Source of the DNA: Bog-756 sp963837805
Lineage (GTDB): Bacteria > Actinomycetota > Acidimicrobiia > Acidimicrobiales > RAAP-2
Reading direction: 5' to 3'
DNA length: 64,000 nt
NCBI GenBank assembly: GCA_963837805.1
Contig: CAWIOU010000035.1
Span: 310,001 to 374,000 of the forward strand
Shown: piece after piece, positions 25,315 through 33,054 of the stretch
How the letters are laid out: each line of letters starts with the position of its first letter
How positions within the stretch are numbered: position 1 is the first letter of the stretch
Program-made: the position numbers and the translations under genes
The notes under the pieces: model-generated
Database searches by the model: none
What the model saw: only the letters and a program-made list of their open reading frames with translations
What the model was told of the DNA's origin: nothing

Positions 25315-26232
25315 ATGAAATTCTCGGTGACCTACCCCCTGATCACCCATCCCGCCAGTCCCGAGCTCATGAGCCGGGAGGCCATCACCCGGTTCGCCCG
25401 CACCGCGGAAGCATCGGGCTTCGACGGCATCGGTTTCACCGACCACCCGGCGCCGACCGAGAAGTGGTTGAACGCCGGGGGCCACGACGCGTTGGACCCG
25501 TTCGTGGCCCTCACCTTCTGCGCCGCGGTCACCGAACGCATCCGTTTGATCCCGAACATCGTGGTGCTCCCCTACCGCCATCCCCTCATCGTGGCCAAGA
25601 CGGTGTCCACCATCTCGATGTTGTCCGAAGAGCGCTTCACCTTGGCCGTGGCCACCGGCTATCTGCGGGGCGAGTACCGGGGCCTGGGTATCGATTTCGA
25701 ACAGCGCAACGCCCTGTTCGACCAGGCCATCGAGGTCCTGCGCGGGATGTGGACCCAGGACGACTTCTTCTTCGAGGGCATCGGCATCGACGCCAAAGGG
25801 TTGACCGCCAATCCCAAGCCCCGGACCGCACCGCCGATCTGGATCGGCGGGAACAGTCGGATGTCCCGGCGCCGGGTGGCCCGGTACGGCGACGGCTGGA
25901 CGCCGTTCCCGGCGCCGAGGACCCTGTCGACGACCACCAAGACGCCGGCCCTCGAATCGGTCGACGATCTGGCCGTCATGCTCGACGAGCTCTGGCAGTT
26001 CGTCGACGAGGAGGGCCGTGACCGATCGGACATCGATGTCGCCTTCGGCACACCGGTCGGCGGTCGGCTCGACGGCGACTTCGACGCCGACGCCCACATG
26101 GCCGCGCTGGACGACCTGGCCAAGCTGGGGGTGACCTGGGCCGGCGTGTCGGTCCCGAGCGGCTCGCTGTCCCAGTCCCTCGAGGGCCTGGAGCGCTACG
26201 GGGCCTCCGTCATCGCCCCCACCCGGTCCTGA
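25315..26232 (+). CDS. LLM-class (probably F420-dependent) oxidoreductase
   Basis: 305 residues of the luciferase-like monooxygenase TIM barrel: FARTAEASGFDGIGFTDHP, RIRLIPNIVVLPYRHP, TISMLSEERFTLAVATGYLRGEY, PPIWIGGNS. The bacterial luciferase flavin or F420 site is formed by these strands. The TIGR03619-like actinobacterial group generally uses F420, but FMN cannot be excluded. Substrate unknown. Confidence 0.83.
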   Translation: MKFSVTYPLITHPASPELMSREAITRFARTAEASGFDGIGFTDHPAPTEKWLNAGGHDALDPFVALTFCAAVTERIRLIPNIVVLPYRHPLIVAKTVSTISMLSEERFTLAVATGYLRGEYRGLGIDFEQRNALFDQAIEVLRGMWTQDDFFFEGIGIDAKGLTANPKPRTAPPIWIGGNSRMSRRRVARYGDGWTPFPAPRTLSTTTKTPALESVDDLAVMLDELWQFVDEEGRDRSDIDVAFGTPVGGRLDGDFDADAHMAALDDLAKLGVTWAGVSVPSGSLSQSLEGLERYGASVIAPTRS

Positions 26233-26272
26233 TCCAACCGTTCGTCACCAACGGGGCTGAAGCAGGCGTGGT

Positions 26273-26872
26273 TCAGACCGGGGCGGTGGCTCCCTGGTAC
26301 CGGAGTCCGTCGAGGGCCATGTCGAGAAGGCGGTCCAATTGCTCCGGCTCGGCGGTCTGGATCTTGGCGATGCCCACGACCAACTGGATGACGTCGGCGA
26401 TGTCGGTGTCGGACCGAACCAGATGGGCCTGCTGGGCCCGCTCGAGCAGCGGCTGACCACCGGCGTACAGGCTCGCCCGGCAGGACTTGAAGACGTCGGC
26501 GTTGCGTTCACTGGAGGCCAGCAGTTCCTCGGCCAGTGCCTGCTTGGTGGCCAGGTAGTCCACGAACCGGTGGATCCAGGCCACGAGGGCCTCCCAGGGA
26601 GGCTCGCCGGCCAGGTCGAGGGCCGATTGGCTCAGGGCGTCGACCTCCTCGAGGTAGACGGCCATGATCAGGTCCTGTCGGGTCGGGAAATGCCGGTAGA
26701 GGGTGCCGATCCCCACCCCGGCCCGGCGGGCGATGTCCTCGAGGGAGGCCGACTTGCCGTCGTCGGTGAAAGCGGCCCGGGCGGCGGCGATCAGTTTGTC
26801 GTAGTTCCTCCGGGCGTCACTCCGCTTCGGGCGGTGGGCGAGCAATTCGGTGGCGGCATCGGGGCTGGTCAT
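26273..26872 (-). CDS. TetR-family transcriptional regulator
   Basis: 199 residues. A clear TetR N-terminus: NYDKLIAAARAAFTDDG, SASLEDIARRAGVGIGTLYRHFPTRQDLI. The C-terminal domain is of the TetR_C_33-like type with YLEEVDAL. It is divergent from an MFS drug-exporter-type gene across 131 nt filled with inverted repeats, so it very probably represses that exporter and itself. ATG 26872 is chosen because upstream codons run through the operator. Confidence 0.92.
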   Translation of the reverse strand: MTSPDAATELLAHRPKRSDARRNYDKLIAAARAAFTDDGKSASLEDIARRAGVGIGTLYRHFPTRQDLIMAVYLEEVDALSQSALDLAGEPPWEALVAWIHRFVDYLATKQALAEELLASSERNADVFKSCRASLYAGGQPLLERAQQAHLVRSDTDIADVIQLVVGIAKIQTAEPEQLDRLLDMALDGLRYQGATAPV

Positions 26873-26892
26873 TGGCGAATTTTCTTCAAGAG

Positions 26893-26921
26893 TTGCAAAA
26901 TGGAGGCTACCTCCGTATAGT
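26893..26921 (+). promoter_or_regulatory. Promoter of MFS exporter gene
   Basis: TTGCAA (26893-26898), 17-nt spacer and TATAGT (26916-26921) form a good sigma-70-type promoter on the plus strand. The transcript would start near 26928 with a leader of about 75 nt. The -10 box lies inside the dyad 26911-26928. Confidence 0.7.
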
Positions 26922-26962
26922 AACGGAGTCAACCTCCACTTACTTGTGGAGGACCCCTCCAC
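26901..26962. promoter_or_regulatory. Array of inverted repeats, likely TetR operators
   Basis: TGGAGG half-sites alternate in orientation: 26901-26906, 26933-26938 (as CCTCCA), 26947-26952 and 26956-26961 (as CCTCCA). Nested dyads are CTCCGT/ACGGAG (26911-26916, 26923-26928), CCTCCAC/GTGGAGG (26933-26939, 26946-26952) and GTGGAGG/CCTCCAC (26946-26952, 26956-26962). The first covers the exporter -10 box. Confidence 0.75.
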
Positions 26963-27003
26963 TTTATCACCAGCTCCACCTCACCGAACGGAAGTTCCAA
27001 CTG

Positions 27004-28539
27004 ATGACCTCCACCCTGACCCAACGCGCCCCGACACCTCCCTCCGAGCCCGGCCCGACCCGCCATCCGACGGTGGTCCTCGGCATCATCCTGTCCACCT
27101 ACCTGATGATCATCCTCGACGCCACCATCGTCATCACCGCCCTGCCCGACATCCACCGGGCGCTGCACTTCTCCTCCACCGGCCTCTCCTGGGTACAGAA
27201 CGCCTACACCCTGACCTTCGGCGGACTGCTCCTGCTCGGCGCCCGGGCCGGCGACATCCTCGGCCGACGCAAGGTCTTCGTGGCCGGCATCGCCCTGTTC
27301 ACCTTCGCCTCCCTGATGGGAGGCCTGGCCCAGTCCTCCACCTGGCTGCTGGCCGCCCGGGCCGTGCAGGGGATCGGCGCCGCCATCGCCGCGCCGTCCA
27401 CCCTCGCCCTCCTCCAGATCAGCTTCCGCGAGGGCCCGGAGCGGACCCGGGCCGTCGGTGCCTACAGCGCGGTGGCCGGCGGCGGAGGCAGCATCGGCCT
27501 CGTCCTGGGCGGCATGTTGACCACCTGGATCTCGTGGCGGTGGGGACTGTTCATCAACGTGCCCATCGGCATCGTCCTGATCGGTCTGGCCCCGCGCTAC
27601 CTGCCCGAGACCGAGCGTCGACCCGGTCGGTTCGATCTCACCGGGGCGATCACCTCGACCCTGGGGATGACCACCCTGGTCTACGGGTTCGTGCGGGCGG
27701 CCTCCGCCGGTTGGGGCAATCCGGTCACCGTCGCCTCGTTCGTGGCCAGCGCGGCACTGCTCTCCGCCTTCGTGGCCACCGAGCTGCGGGCCGAGCAGCC
27801 GATCACACCGCTCCACCTCTTCGCCAACCGCGAGCGGACCGGTTCCTATGTCGCCCGCATGCTGGTGGTCAGCGGCATGTTCGCCATGTTCTTCTTCATG
27901 ACCCAGTTCTTCCAGGGGGTCATGGGCTACAGCCCACTGCTGTCGGGCCTCGCCTTCCTCCCGGTGACCGCGGTGATGTTCGCCGCCGCCCGGATCATGC
28001 CCAGGTTGGTGACCCGCATCGGGACGATCCGGTTGCTGGCCGGCGGTGTCTTCGTGGCCTTCGTGGGCATGGCCTGGTTGAGCCGGCTCTCGGCCGACAC
28101 CCCGTTCTTCCCGTCCATCGTCGTGCCCATGGCCCTGCTCGGCATCGGCATCGGATCGGCTCTCGTCCCCCTGACCACGGCCGGGATCGCCGGGGTGCAG
28201 CCGAAGGACGCCGGTGCCGCCTCGGGCCTGGTCAACGTGGCCCAGCAGCTCGGCGGATCGCTCGGCCTCGGCATTCTGGTCACGGTGTTCGCGGCGGCCA
28301 GCCGCACCGCCGCCCACCACCCGACGGGTGGGGGCTCGATCCGCACGGCCGCCCAGCACGACCTGGCCTACGCCGTGTCCCGGTCCCTCACCGGGTCGGC
28401 CATCTTCCTGGCCCTGGGCTTGGCGGTGATCCTGCTGGTCATGCGGACCCCCGCACCGGCCCCCGCGGTCGAGACGCATCCGCTCGAGTCGGCGGAGGAG
28501 GACGGGTTCGCCGAGGCGTTCGACATGGCGTTGGACTGA
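27004..28539 (+). CDS. MFS transporter, DHA2 (EmrB/QacA) drug-exporter type
   Basis: 511 residues with about 14 hydrophobic segments. Motif D1-like LDATIVITALPDI in helix 1, the GDILGRRKV loop between helices 2 and 3, and a G-x-x-x-G-P-like helix-5 region (GGGGSIGLVLGG) place it in the 14-helix proton-antiporter family. It likely exports a hydrophobic or cationic compound sensed by the adjacent TetR repressor. ATG 27004 follows GGAAG; upstream in-frame codons cross the operator region. Confidence 0.9.
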   Translation: MTSTLTQRAPTPPSEPGPTRHPTVVLGIILSTYLMIILDATIVITALPDIHRALHFSSTGLSWVQNAYTLTFGGLLLLGARAGDILGRRKVFVAGIALFTFASLMGGLAQSSTWLLAARAVQGIGAAIAAPSTLALLQISFREGPERTRAVGAYSAVAGGGGSIGLVLGGMLTTWISWRWGLFINVPIGIVLIGLAPRYLPETERRPGRFDLTGAITSTLGMTTLVYGFVRAASAGWGNPVTVASFVASAALLSAFVATELRAEQPITPLHLFANRERTGSYVARMLVVSGMFAMFFFMTQFFQGVMGYSPLLSGLAFLPVTAVMFAAARIMPRLVTRIGTIRLLAGGVFVAFVGMAWLSRLSADTPFFPSIVVPMALLGIGIGSALVPLTTAGIAGVQPKDAGAASGLVNVAQQLGGSLGLGILVTVFAAASRTAAHHPTGGGSIRTAAQHDLAYAVSRSLTGSAIFLALGLAVILLVMRTPAPAPAVETHPLESAEEDGFAEAFDMALD

Positions 28540-28546
28540 CGGGCGG

Positions 28547-28867
28547 TCAGTCCTTCAGCTCGACGATGACCTCGACGTACGGTTCGGCCCCGACGTTGCG
28601 GGCTGCCTCGACACCCCCGCGGGCCACCTCGACCACGGCCCCCGGGATGACGTCGGCCTCGAGGTAGTCGCGGAACGGACCCTCGGTGTCGGGTTCGGGG
28701 ACCACGGCGATCCGGTCCCCGGCCACTTGGATGAGCAGGTGGTCGAGGGGATGGCGGTGGACCGCGCCTTGCTCCCCGGGAGCCAGGCGGACCTCCCACA
28801 CCCGAACCCGGTCGGTCTCGAACAACATCCGGGTGCCGATCGGTCCGAGCTGACGCTCCATGGTCAC
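28547..28867 (-). CDS. Small single-domain cupin
   Basis: 106 residues. One cupin barrel with VRLAPGEQGAVHRHPLDHLLIQV: two His separated by one residue, then His/Asp, as in metal-binding cupin motif 1. Motif 2 is poorly matched. The GTG start overlaps the stop of the TetR gene by 4 nt (GTGA), so they are translationally coupled; ATG 28861 is an alternative. Its pairing with TetR suggests a role in the adjacent acyl-CoA/2-oxoacid pathway, possibly as a non-enzymatic sensor or an isomerase. Confidence 0.72.
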   Translation of the reverse strand: MTMERQLGPIGTRMLFETDRVRVWEVRLAPGEQGAVHRHPLDHLLIQVAGDRIAVVPEPDTEGPFRDYLEADVIPGAVVEVARGGVEAARNVGAEPYVEVIVELKD

Positions 28868-29517
28868 GACGACCCCTCGGCCACTCCGGCGCCGCGCAGG
28901 CAGAACCGCACGGTGTGAGCGACGGTCTCCGGCGAGGGCCGGGTGCGTTGGATCAGATGGGCATGGAGCAGTCCGAACACCAGTCGGTAGATGGCCTCGG
29001 CGTCGGCGCCGGTGGTCTCGCTGGGCGTTCCGGCCGGAGCCAGCGAGGCCAGGGGTTCGGCCAACAGACCGACCAGCAGGTCCACCGACTCCCGCTGCTC
29101 GTCGGGGAACAGCTCGGACAGACGGTCTTCGTTGGCCAGGAACGGACGGGTCCGGTCGGCGGAGCGCCGGGTCGACGCCTGGGCCAGCACCCCCTCGATC
29201 CAGGCCCGGACCCGGGAGGCCGGAGTCGGTTCGGTGGCCATGCGGGCAGAGAGGTAGTCGACCAGGGTGCGGCGCCCATCGTCCAGCAGTACCAGGAACA
29301 ACTCGTCCTTCGAGCGGAACAGCCGGTAGAAGGCCTGGGTGGAAAGACCGGTGTGGGCCAGGATGTCCCGCAACGACGGATCGACACTGCCGGTCCGTTC
29401 GATGAGGTCGTAGGTGGCCTCCACGATGCGGCGCATCTCCTGGGTGTACTCGGCGTGCCGGTCGGCCACCGAACGTTCCACCGCCCTGCGGGCCAGCGTC
29501 TCGGTGAGTGGCGACAT
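28864..29517 (-). CDS. TetR-family transcriptional regulator
   Basis: 217 residues: helix 1 RIVEATYDLIERTG, helix-turn-helix LRDILAHTGLSTQAFYRLFRSKDELFL, and a variable C-terminal ligand domain. It is divergent from the acyl-CoA ligase gene (107 nt). The motif at 29579-29597 in that gap recurs at 31103-31121 before the oxidoreductase operon, so this regulator probably controls both and itself, likely responding to an acyl-CoA. ATG 29517 has a GAGGAG site 6 nt upstream. Confidence 0.9.
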   Translation of the reverse strand: MSPLTETLARRAVERSVADRHAEYTQEMRRIVEATYDLIERTGSVDPSLRDILAHTGLSTQAFYRLFRSKDELFLVLLDDGRRTLVDYLSARMATEPTPASRVRAWIEGVLAQASTRRSADRTRPFLANEDRLSELFPDEQRESVDLLVGLLAEPLASLAPAGTPSETTGADAEAIYRLVFGLLHAHLIQRTRPSPETVAHTVRFCLRGAGVAEGSS

Positions 29518-29578
29518 CGGGCTCCTCGCGGCCGGGTGGACCGGCAACGGTTCTCGCTGCCGCCCGGCCTTCCTACTC

Positions 29579-29597
29579 TAAGATCAGTGTTCTCACG
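29579..29597. promoter_or_regulatory. Operator-like site A and -10 box of acyl-CoA ligase gene
   Basis: The 19-bp sequence containing GATCAGTGTTCTCAC matches 15 of 19 bases of the site at 31103-31121. TAAGAT at its left end could be the ligase -10 box. It lies between the TetR gene and the gene it probably controls. Confidence 0.6.
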
Positions 29598-29624
29598 TGG
29601 CAAGAACGGTGGAGTGACTGGACG

Positions 29625-31082
29625 ATGCGAGCGGACGACCTGCTGATCGGCGACGTGTTCGCCACCGCGGCGGCGTCGGTGCCCGACCGCACCGCTGTCA
29701 GCCTGGGAGCCCGCTCGCTCACCTTCGGTACCCTCGACGCCCGGGCCAACCAGATGGCCCGGGCCCTCGAGTCACTCGGCATGCGACGCCGCTCCCGGGT
29801 GGCGCTGTGGTCGGTGACCACCCTCGACGCCACCCCCCTCTTCGCCGCCGTGGCCAAGCTGGGCGCGGTCTTCATACCGGTCAACGGGCTCCTGGGCGGA
29901 GGTGAGGCCGCCGACATCTTCGCCGTCTGCCATCCCGACCTGGTGGTCACCGACACCAGCCCGGAGATGCCGGTCGGCGTCGCCGCCCACACCACACTCC
30001 ACGAGCTGGGCGAGCTGGCCCACGACCAGGCCGACGACCCGTACGAGGGCGATCCGGTGGCCGAAGGCGACCCCCACGTCGTCTTCTTCACCAGCGGGAG
30101 CACCGGCCGGCCCAAGGGGGCGATCCTCTCCCACCGGACCAACCATCTGCGATCGAACCCGGGGGCCCTGCCCGAGCGACGTGGGGCCATGGTGTGCCCC
30201 TATCCGCTCTTCCACATGGGGGCCTGGACCATCGCCCTCCAGCAGTGGCAGGCCCGTGACGCCGTCGTCCTGCTCGAATCGGCCGGGGCCGAGGAGATTT
30301 GCGCGGCAGTGGACCGCCACGGCGCCACCCGCCTGAACGCCATCCCCGCCGTCTGGCAGCGGATCGTCGACCACGCCGGGCCGACGGGGGCGGCCCAGCT
30401 GGCCACCCTCCGGTTCGCCGATACCGGGACCTCGGCCACACCGCCCGAGCTCCTGGCCGCCATCGGGGCGATGCTCCCCGCCGCCCAGCTCCGGGTGTTC
30501 TACGGCTCCACCGAGGCCGGAGGGGTGACCTGTCTCGAACACCGCGACATCGGGCGGAAGCCGGGCAGCTGCGGGGTGGCCGTCCCCGGGGTGCGGGTGC
30601 GGCGGGACGGGGACGGCGAGCTCTGGGTCCGGAGCCCGTTCCTGTTCGATGGCTACCTCGACGACCCGGACGCCACCGCCGCGTGCCTGGTCGACGGCTG
30701 GTACCGCACCGGCGACGTCGCCGACCGGGACGACGACGGGTTCTTCCGCATCACCGGTCGCACCGGTGACCTGGTCCGCACCGGTGGGGAAGCGGTCATG
30801 CCCACCGAGGTCGAGGCCGTGCTCGCCGCCCATCCCTCCGTCGACCAGGTGGCGGTGGTCGGCCTCCCCGGCTCGGCCTGGGGTGAGGTGGTGTGCGCGG
30901 TGGTCGTGGTGAGGCCCGGTCGGGAGGCACCGACGGTGGACGAACTGCGGGCGCTGTGCGCTGGACGGCTGGCCACCTTCAAACACCCGCGGGAGGTGCG
31001 GGTAGTCGACGCCCTGCCCCGGACCCCCTCGACCGGTCAGGTCCAGCGGCGCCTGCTGGTCGACCGCCTCCGGGTCGGCTGA
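29625..31082 (+). CDS. Acyl-CoA synthetase (adenylate-forming, class I)
   Basis: 485 residues. AMP-binding core FFTSGSTGRPKGAILSH, then YGSTEAGG, the hinge region GWYRTGDVADRDDDGFFRITGRTGD, and a C-terminal domain. The adenylation Lys near the end is not in the usual P-R-T-x-x-G-K; the segment reads PRTPSTGQVQRR, so Gln replaces the catalytic Lys. A nearby Arg might not substitute; activity in the adenylation half-reaction is therefore uncertain. It activates a carboxylic acid to a CoA thioester in the family norm. It precedes the 2-oxoacid oxidoreductase operon and shares an operator motif with it. Confidence 0.85.
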   Translation: MRADDLLIGDVFATAAASVPDRTAVSLGARSLTFGTLDARANQMARALESLGMRRRSRVALWSVTTLDATPLFAAVAKLGAVFIPVNGLLGGGEAADIFAVCHPDLVVTDTSPEMPVGVAAHTTLHELGELAHDQADDPYEGDPVAEGDPHVVFFTSGSTGRPKGAILSHRTNHLRSNPGALPERRGAMVCPYPLFHMGAWTIALQQWQARDAVVLLESAGAEEICAAVDRHGATRLNAIPAVWQRIVDHAGPTGAAQLATLRFADTGTSATPPELLAAIGAMLPAAQLRVFYGSTEAGGVTCLEHRDIGRKPGSCGVAVPGVRVRRDGDGELWVRSPFLFDGYLDDPDATAACLVDGWYRTGDVADRDDDGFFRITGRTGDLVRTGGEAVMPTEVEAVLAAHPSVDQVAVVGLPGSAWGEVVCAVVVVRPGREAPTVDELRALCAGRLATFKHPREVRVVDALPRTPSTGQVQRRLLVDRLRVG

Positions 31083-31101
31083 CACCGTCGGCCCACAACA
31101 G

Positions 31102-31130
31102 TTGAGAACAGTGTTCTGACTGATTAGGAT
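31102..31130 (+). promoter_or_regulatory. Promoter and operator-like site B of the 2-oxoacid oxidoreductase operon
   Basis: TTGAGA (31102-31107), a 17-nt spacer and TAGGAT (31125-31130) form a promoter. The -10 box ends 9 nt before the GTG at 31140, so the mRNA is near-leaderless. Inside the promoter, AGAACA (31105-31110) and TGTTCT (31112-31117) form a dyad, part of the motif shared with 29579-29597. Confidence 0.75.
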
Positions 31131-31139
31131 CGCTGCTCT

Positions 31140-31718
31140 GTGGACCGCGAGCTGATCATGACCGGTATCGGGGGGCAGGGGGTACAGCTGGCCGCAGCCG
31201 TGGTGGCCCGGGCGGCCCTGCTCGAGGGACGCGACGTCCAGGTCTTCGGGAGTTACGGCGGCATGATGCGGGGCGGGGCCACCGAGTCGACCGTGGTGGT
31301 CTCCGACGGGTCGGTCGAGTCCCCGCCCACCGTGGCCTCGACCTGGTCCGCCGTCCTCATGCACCACGAGCACGCCGCGCCGGTGCTGGGCCGTCTCGAA
31401 CCGCACGGTGTGCTGTTCGTCAACACCAGCGTGGTCGACCGGCCCGACGTGGCCCGCGGATGCACGGTGATCGAGGTCCCGGCCAACGACATCGCCCTCA
31501 CCCTCGGGAGCGCCATGGCCGCCTCGATGGTCATGGTCGGGGCCTACGCCGCGGCCACCGGACTGGTCGGGTTGGCATCTCTGTCAGCCGCTTCCCGGGC
31601 ATCGCTGCCGTCCTACCGGACCCAGCATGCAGCTCTCAACGACGAGGCCCTGCGGGCCGGATTCGGGTCGGTCACGCTCACCGTCCCGGCGTGGCCCCAG
31701 CCGGTGGTAACGGCATGA
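31140..31718 (+). CDS. 2-oxoacid:ferredoxin oxidoreductase, gamma subunit
   Basis: 192 residues of the PFOR gamma (domain III) family: MTGIGGQGVQLAAAVVARAALLEG at the start, SYGGMMRGGATES, and VPANDIA. This domain binds CoA and closes on the active site. The order gamma-delta-alpha-beta across 31140-33839 matches a four-subunit KOR/VOR/IOR-type enzyme. It oxidatively decarboxylates a 2-oxoacid to an acyl-CoA and reduces ferredoxin. The ATG of the ferredoxin subunit overlaps its stop by 4 nt. Confidence 0.88.
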   Translation: MDRELIMTGIGGQGVQLAAAVVARAALLEGRDVQVFGSYGGMMRGGATESTVVVSDGSVESPPTVASTWSAVLMHHEHAAPVLGRLEPHGVLFVNTSVVDRPDVARGCTVIEVPANDIALTLGSAMAASMVMVGAYAAATGLVGLASLSAASRASLPSYRTQHAALNDEALRAGFGSVTLTVPAWPQPVVTA

Positions 31719-31975
31719 GCTCCCCTCCGGTGGTGAGCCGGGGCACACTGGTCATCGACGTGGAGGCGTGCAAGGGATGCGACCTCTGCGTCGACAGCTG
31801 TCCGCCCGGCGTGCTGGTGATGACCGAGCACGAGACCAACAGCCGGGGCTACCGCTACCCCCGGCTGCTTCCCGGGTGCACCGGATGCCGGGCCTGTTCG
31901 CAGATCTGTCCCGACTTCGTCTTCCAGGTCTACAAGTACGAGACGCCGCGGACCCAGGCCGGCGGTCAGGCGTGA
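31715..31975 (+). CDS. 2-oxoacid:ferredoxin oxidoreductase, delta (2x[4Fe-4S] ferredoxin) subunit
   Basis: 86 residues. Two cluster motifs: C-K-G-C-D-L-C-V-D-S-C-P and C-T-G-C-R-A-C-S-Q-I-C-P-D, each with C-x2-C-x2-C-x3-C and a following Pro. It carries electrons from the thiamine-diphosphate centre to an external ferredoxin. ATG 31715 overlaps the gamma stop (ATGA), and its own stop overlaps the next GTG. Confidence 0.9.
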   Translation: MSSPPVVSRGTLVIDVEACKGCDLCVDSCPPGVLVMTEHETNSRGYRYPRLLPGCTGCRACSQICPDFVFQVYKYETPRTQAGGQA

Positions 31976-33054
31976 CCACGGCCACCACGGACCGGCGGCT
32001 GCTGGCCGGCAGCGAGGCCATCGCCGAGGCCATGATCGCCGCCGGGTGCCGCTTCTTCGCCGGCTACCCGATGACCCCGTTCACCGAAGTCCTCGAGCAC
32101 ATGGCCCGTCTTCTCCCCGGCGTGGGCGGCGTGTGCATGAACGCGGAGAGCGAACTCGAGGCGGTGGGCATGGCCTGGGGTGCCGCGGCCACCGGCACGC
32201 CCGCGGCCACCGGTTCGACCGGGCAGGGACTGTCCCTGATGCAGGAGTCGTTGGCCGAGATCACCTTGGCCCGCCTGCCCCTGGTCGTCCTCGACATGGC
32301 CCGGGCCCAGGGCGACTACTACCAGGCCACCCGCGGAGGTGGTCATGGCGACTACCGCCACCTGGTGCTGGCCCCGGTGGACTCGGCTGAGGCCGTGGAC
32401 CTGATGATGCTGGCCTTCGACCTGGCCGAGCGCTGGCGCAACCCGGTGCTGGTCATGGGGGACTACTACCTGGCCCATACCGCCCGGTCGGTGGTCATCC
32501 CCTCTCCGGTCGAGCGGTCCGTCCCCGAGTGGGCGCTCGACGGATCGAGCGGCGGTTCGGGACGGGCCAAACTGGTCTCGTTCCTCGGCAGCGCCAAGCA
32601 GCGCGACGACGTCGGCTACGACCTGTCGGTCCACTACGCGGCCTGTGCCGCCCATACCGCGGCCATGGCCGCCCAGGTCGAGCCGCTGGCCGAGTCGGTC
32701 GGCACCGAGGACGCCGACGTCGTGGTGGTGGCCTTCGGCACCCCGGCCCGCTACGTGCAGGCCGCCGTGCGCCAGCTCCGGGCCGACGGGGTACGGGTCG
32801 GCTACGTCCGACCGATCACCCTGTTCCCCTTCCCGTCCGACACCGTGGCCCGGGCGGCGGAGGGGACGAAGGCAGTGGCCGTCTACGAGAACAACCAGGG
32901 GCAGATGATCGACGACGTGCGCCTGGCCGTGCTGGGCCGGGCGCCGGTGCACTTCATCGGGGGGCTCAGCCTGGACAGCTCCGGCTTCGGCATCGCCCCC
33001 GATCTCGACGTCTCGGTGATGCGTCAGCGGATCGAACAAGTGGTGGCGATGTGA
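31972..33054 (+). CDS. 2-oxoacid:ferredoxin oxidoreductase, alpha subunit
   Basis: 360 residues: pyrimidine-binding domain beginning LLAGSEAIAEAMIAAGCRFFAGYPMTPFTEVLEHM, a conserved AESELEAVGMAWGAAATG segment, STGQGLSLMQES, and a C-terminal domain II (VYENNQGQMIDDVR) that binds CoA. A YPMTP-type substrate loop is shared with 2-oxoglutarate and branched-chain types and does not decide the substrate. GTG 31972 overlaps the ferredoxin stop (GTGA). Confidence 0.9.
   Translation: MTTATTDRRLLAGSEAIAEAMIAAGCRFFAGYPMTPFTEVLEHMARLLPGVGGVCMNAESELEAVGMAWGAAATGTPAATGSTGQGLSLMQESLAEITLARLPLVVLDMARAQGDYYQATRGGGHGDYRHLVLAPVDSAEAVDLMMLAFDLAERWRNPVLVMGDYYLAHTARSVVIPSPVERSVPEWALDGSSGGSGRAKLVSFLGSAKQRDDVGYDLSVHYAACAAHTAAMAAQVEPLAESVGTEDADVVVVAFGTPARYVQAAVRQLRADGVRVGYVRPITLFPFPSDTVARAAEGTKAVAVYENNQGQMIDDVRLAVLGRAPVHFIGGLSLDSSGFGIAPDLDVSVMRQRIEQVVAM

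Noticed and set aside
26929..28479. 516-codon minus frame opposite the MFS exporter
   Set aside because: Antisense shadow; composition is Gly/Asp/His-rich without domain.
29772..31406. 544-codon minus frame opposite the acyl-CoA ligase
   Set aside because: Antisense shadow that also crosses the promoter of the oxidoreductase operon.
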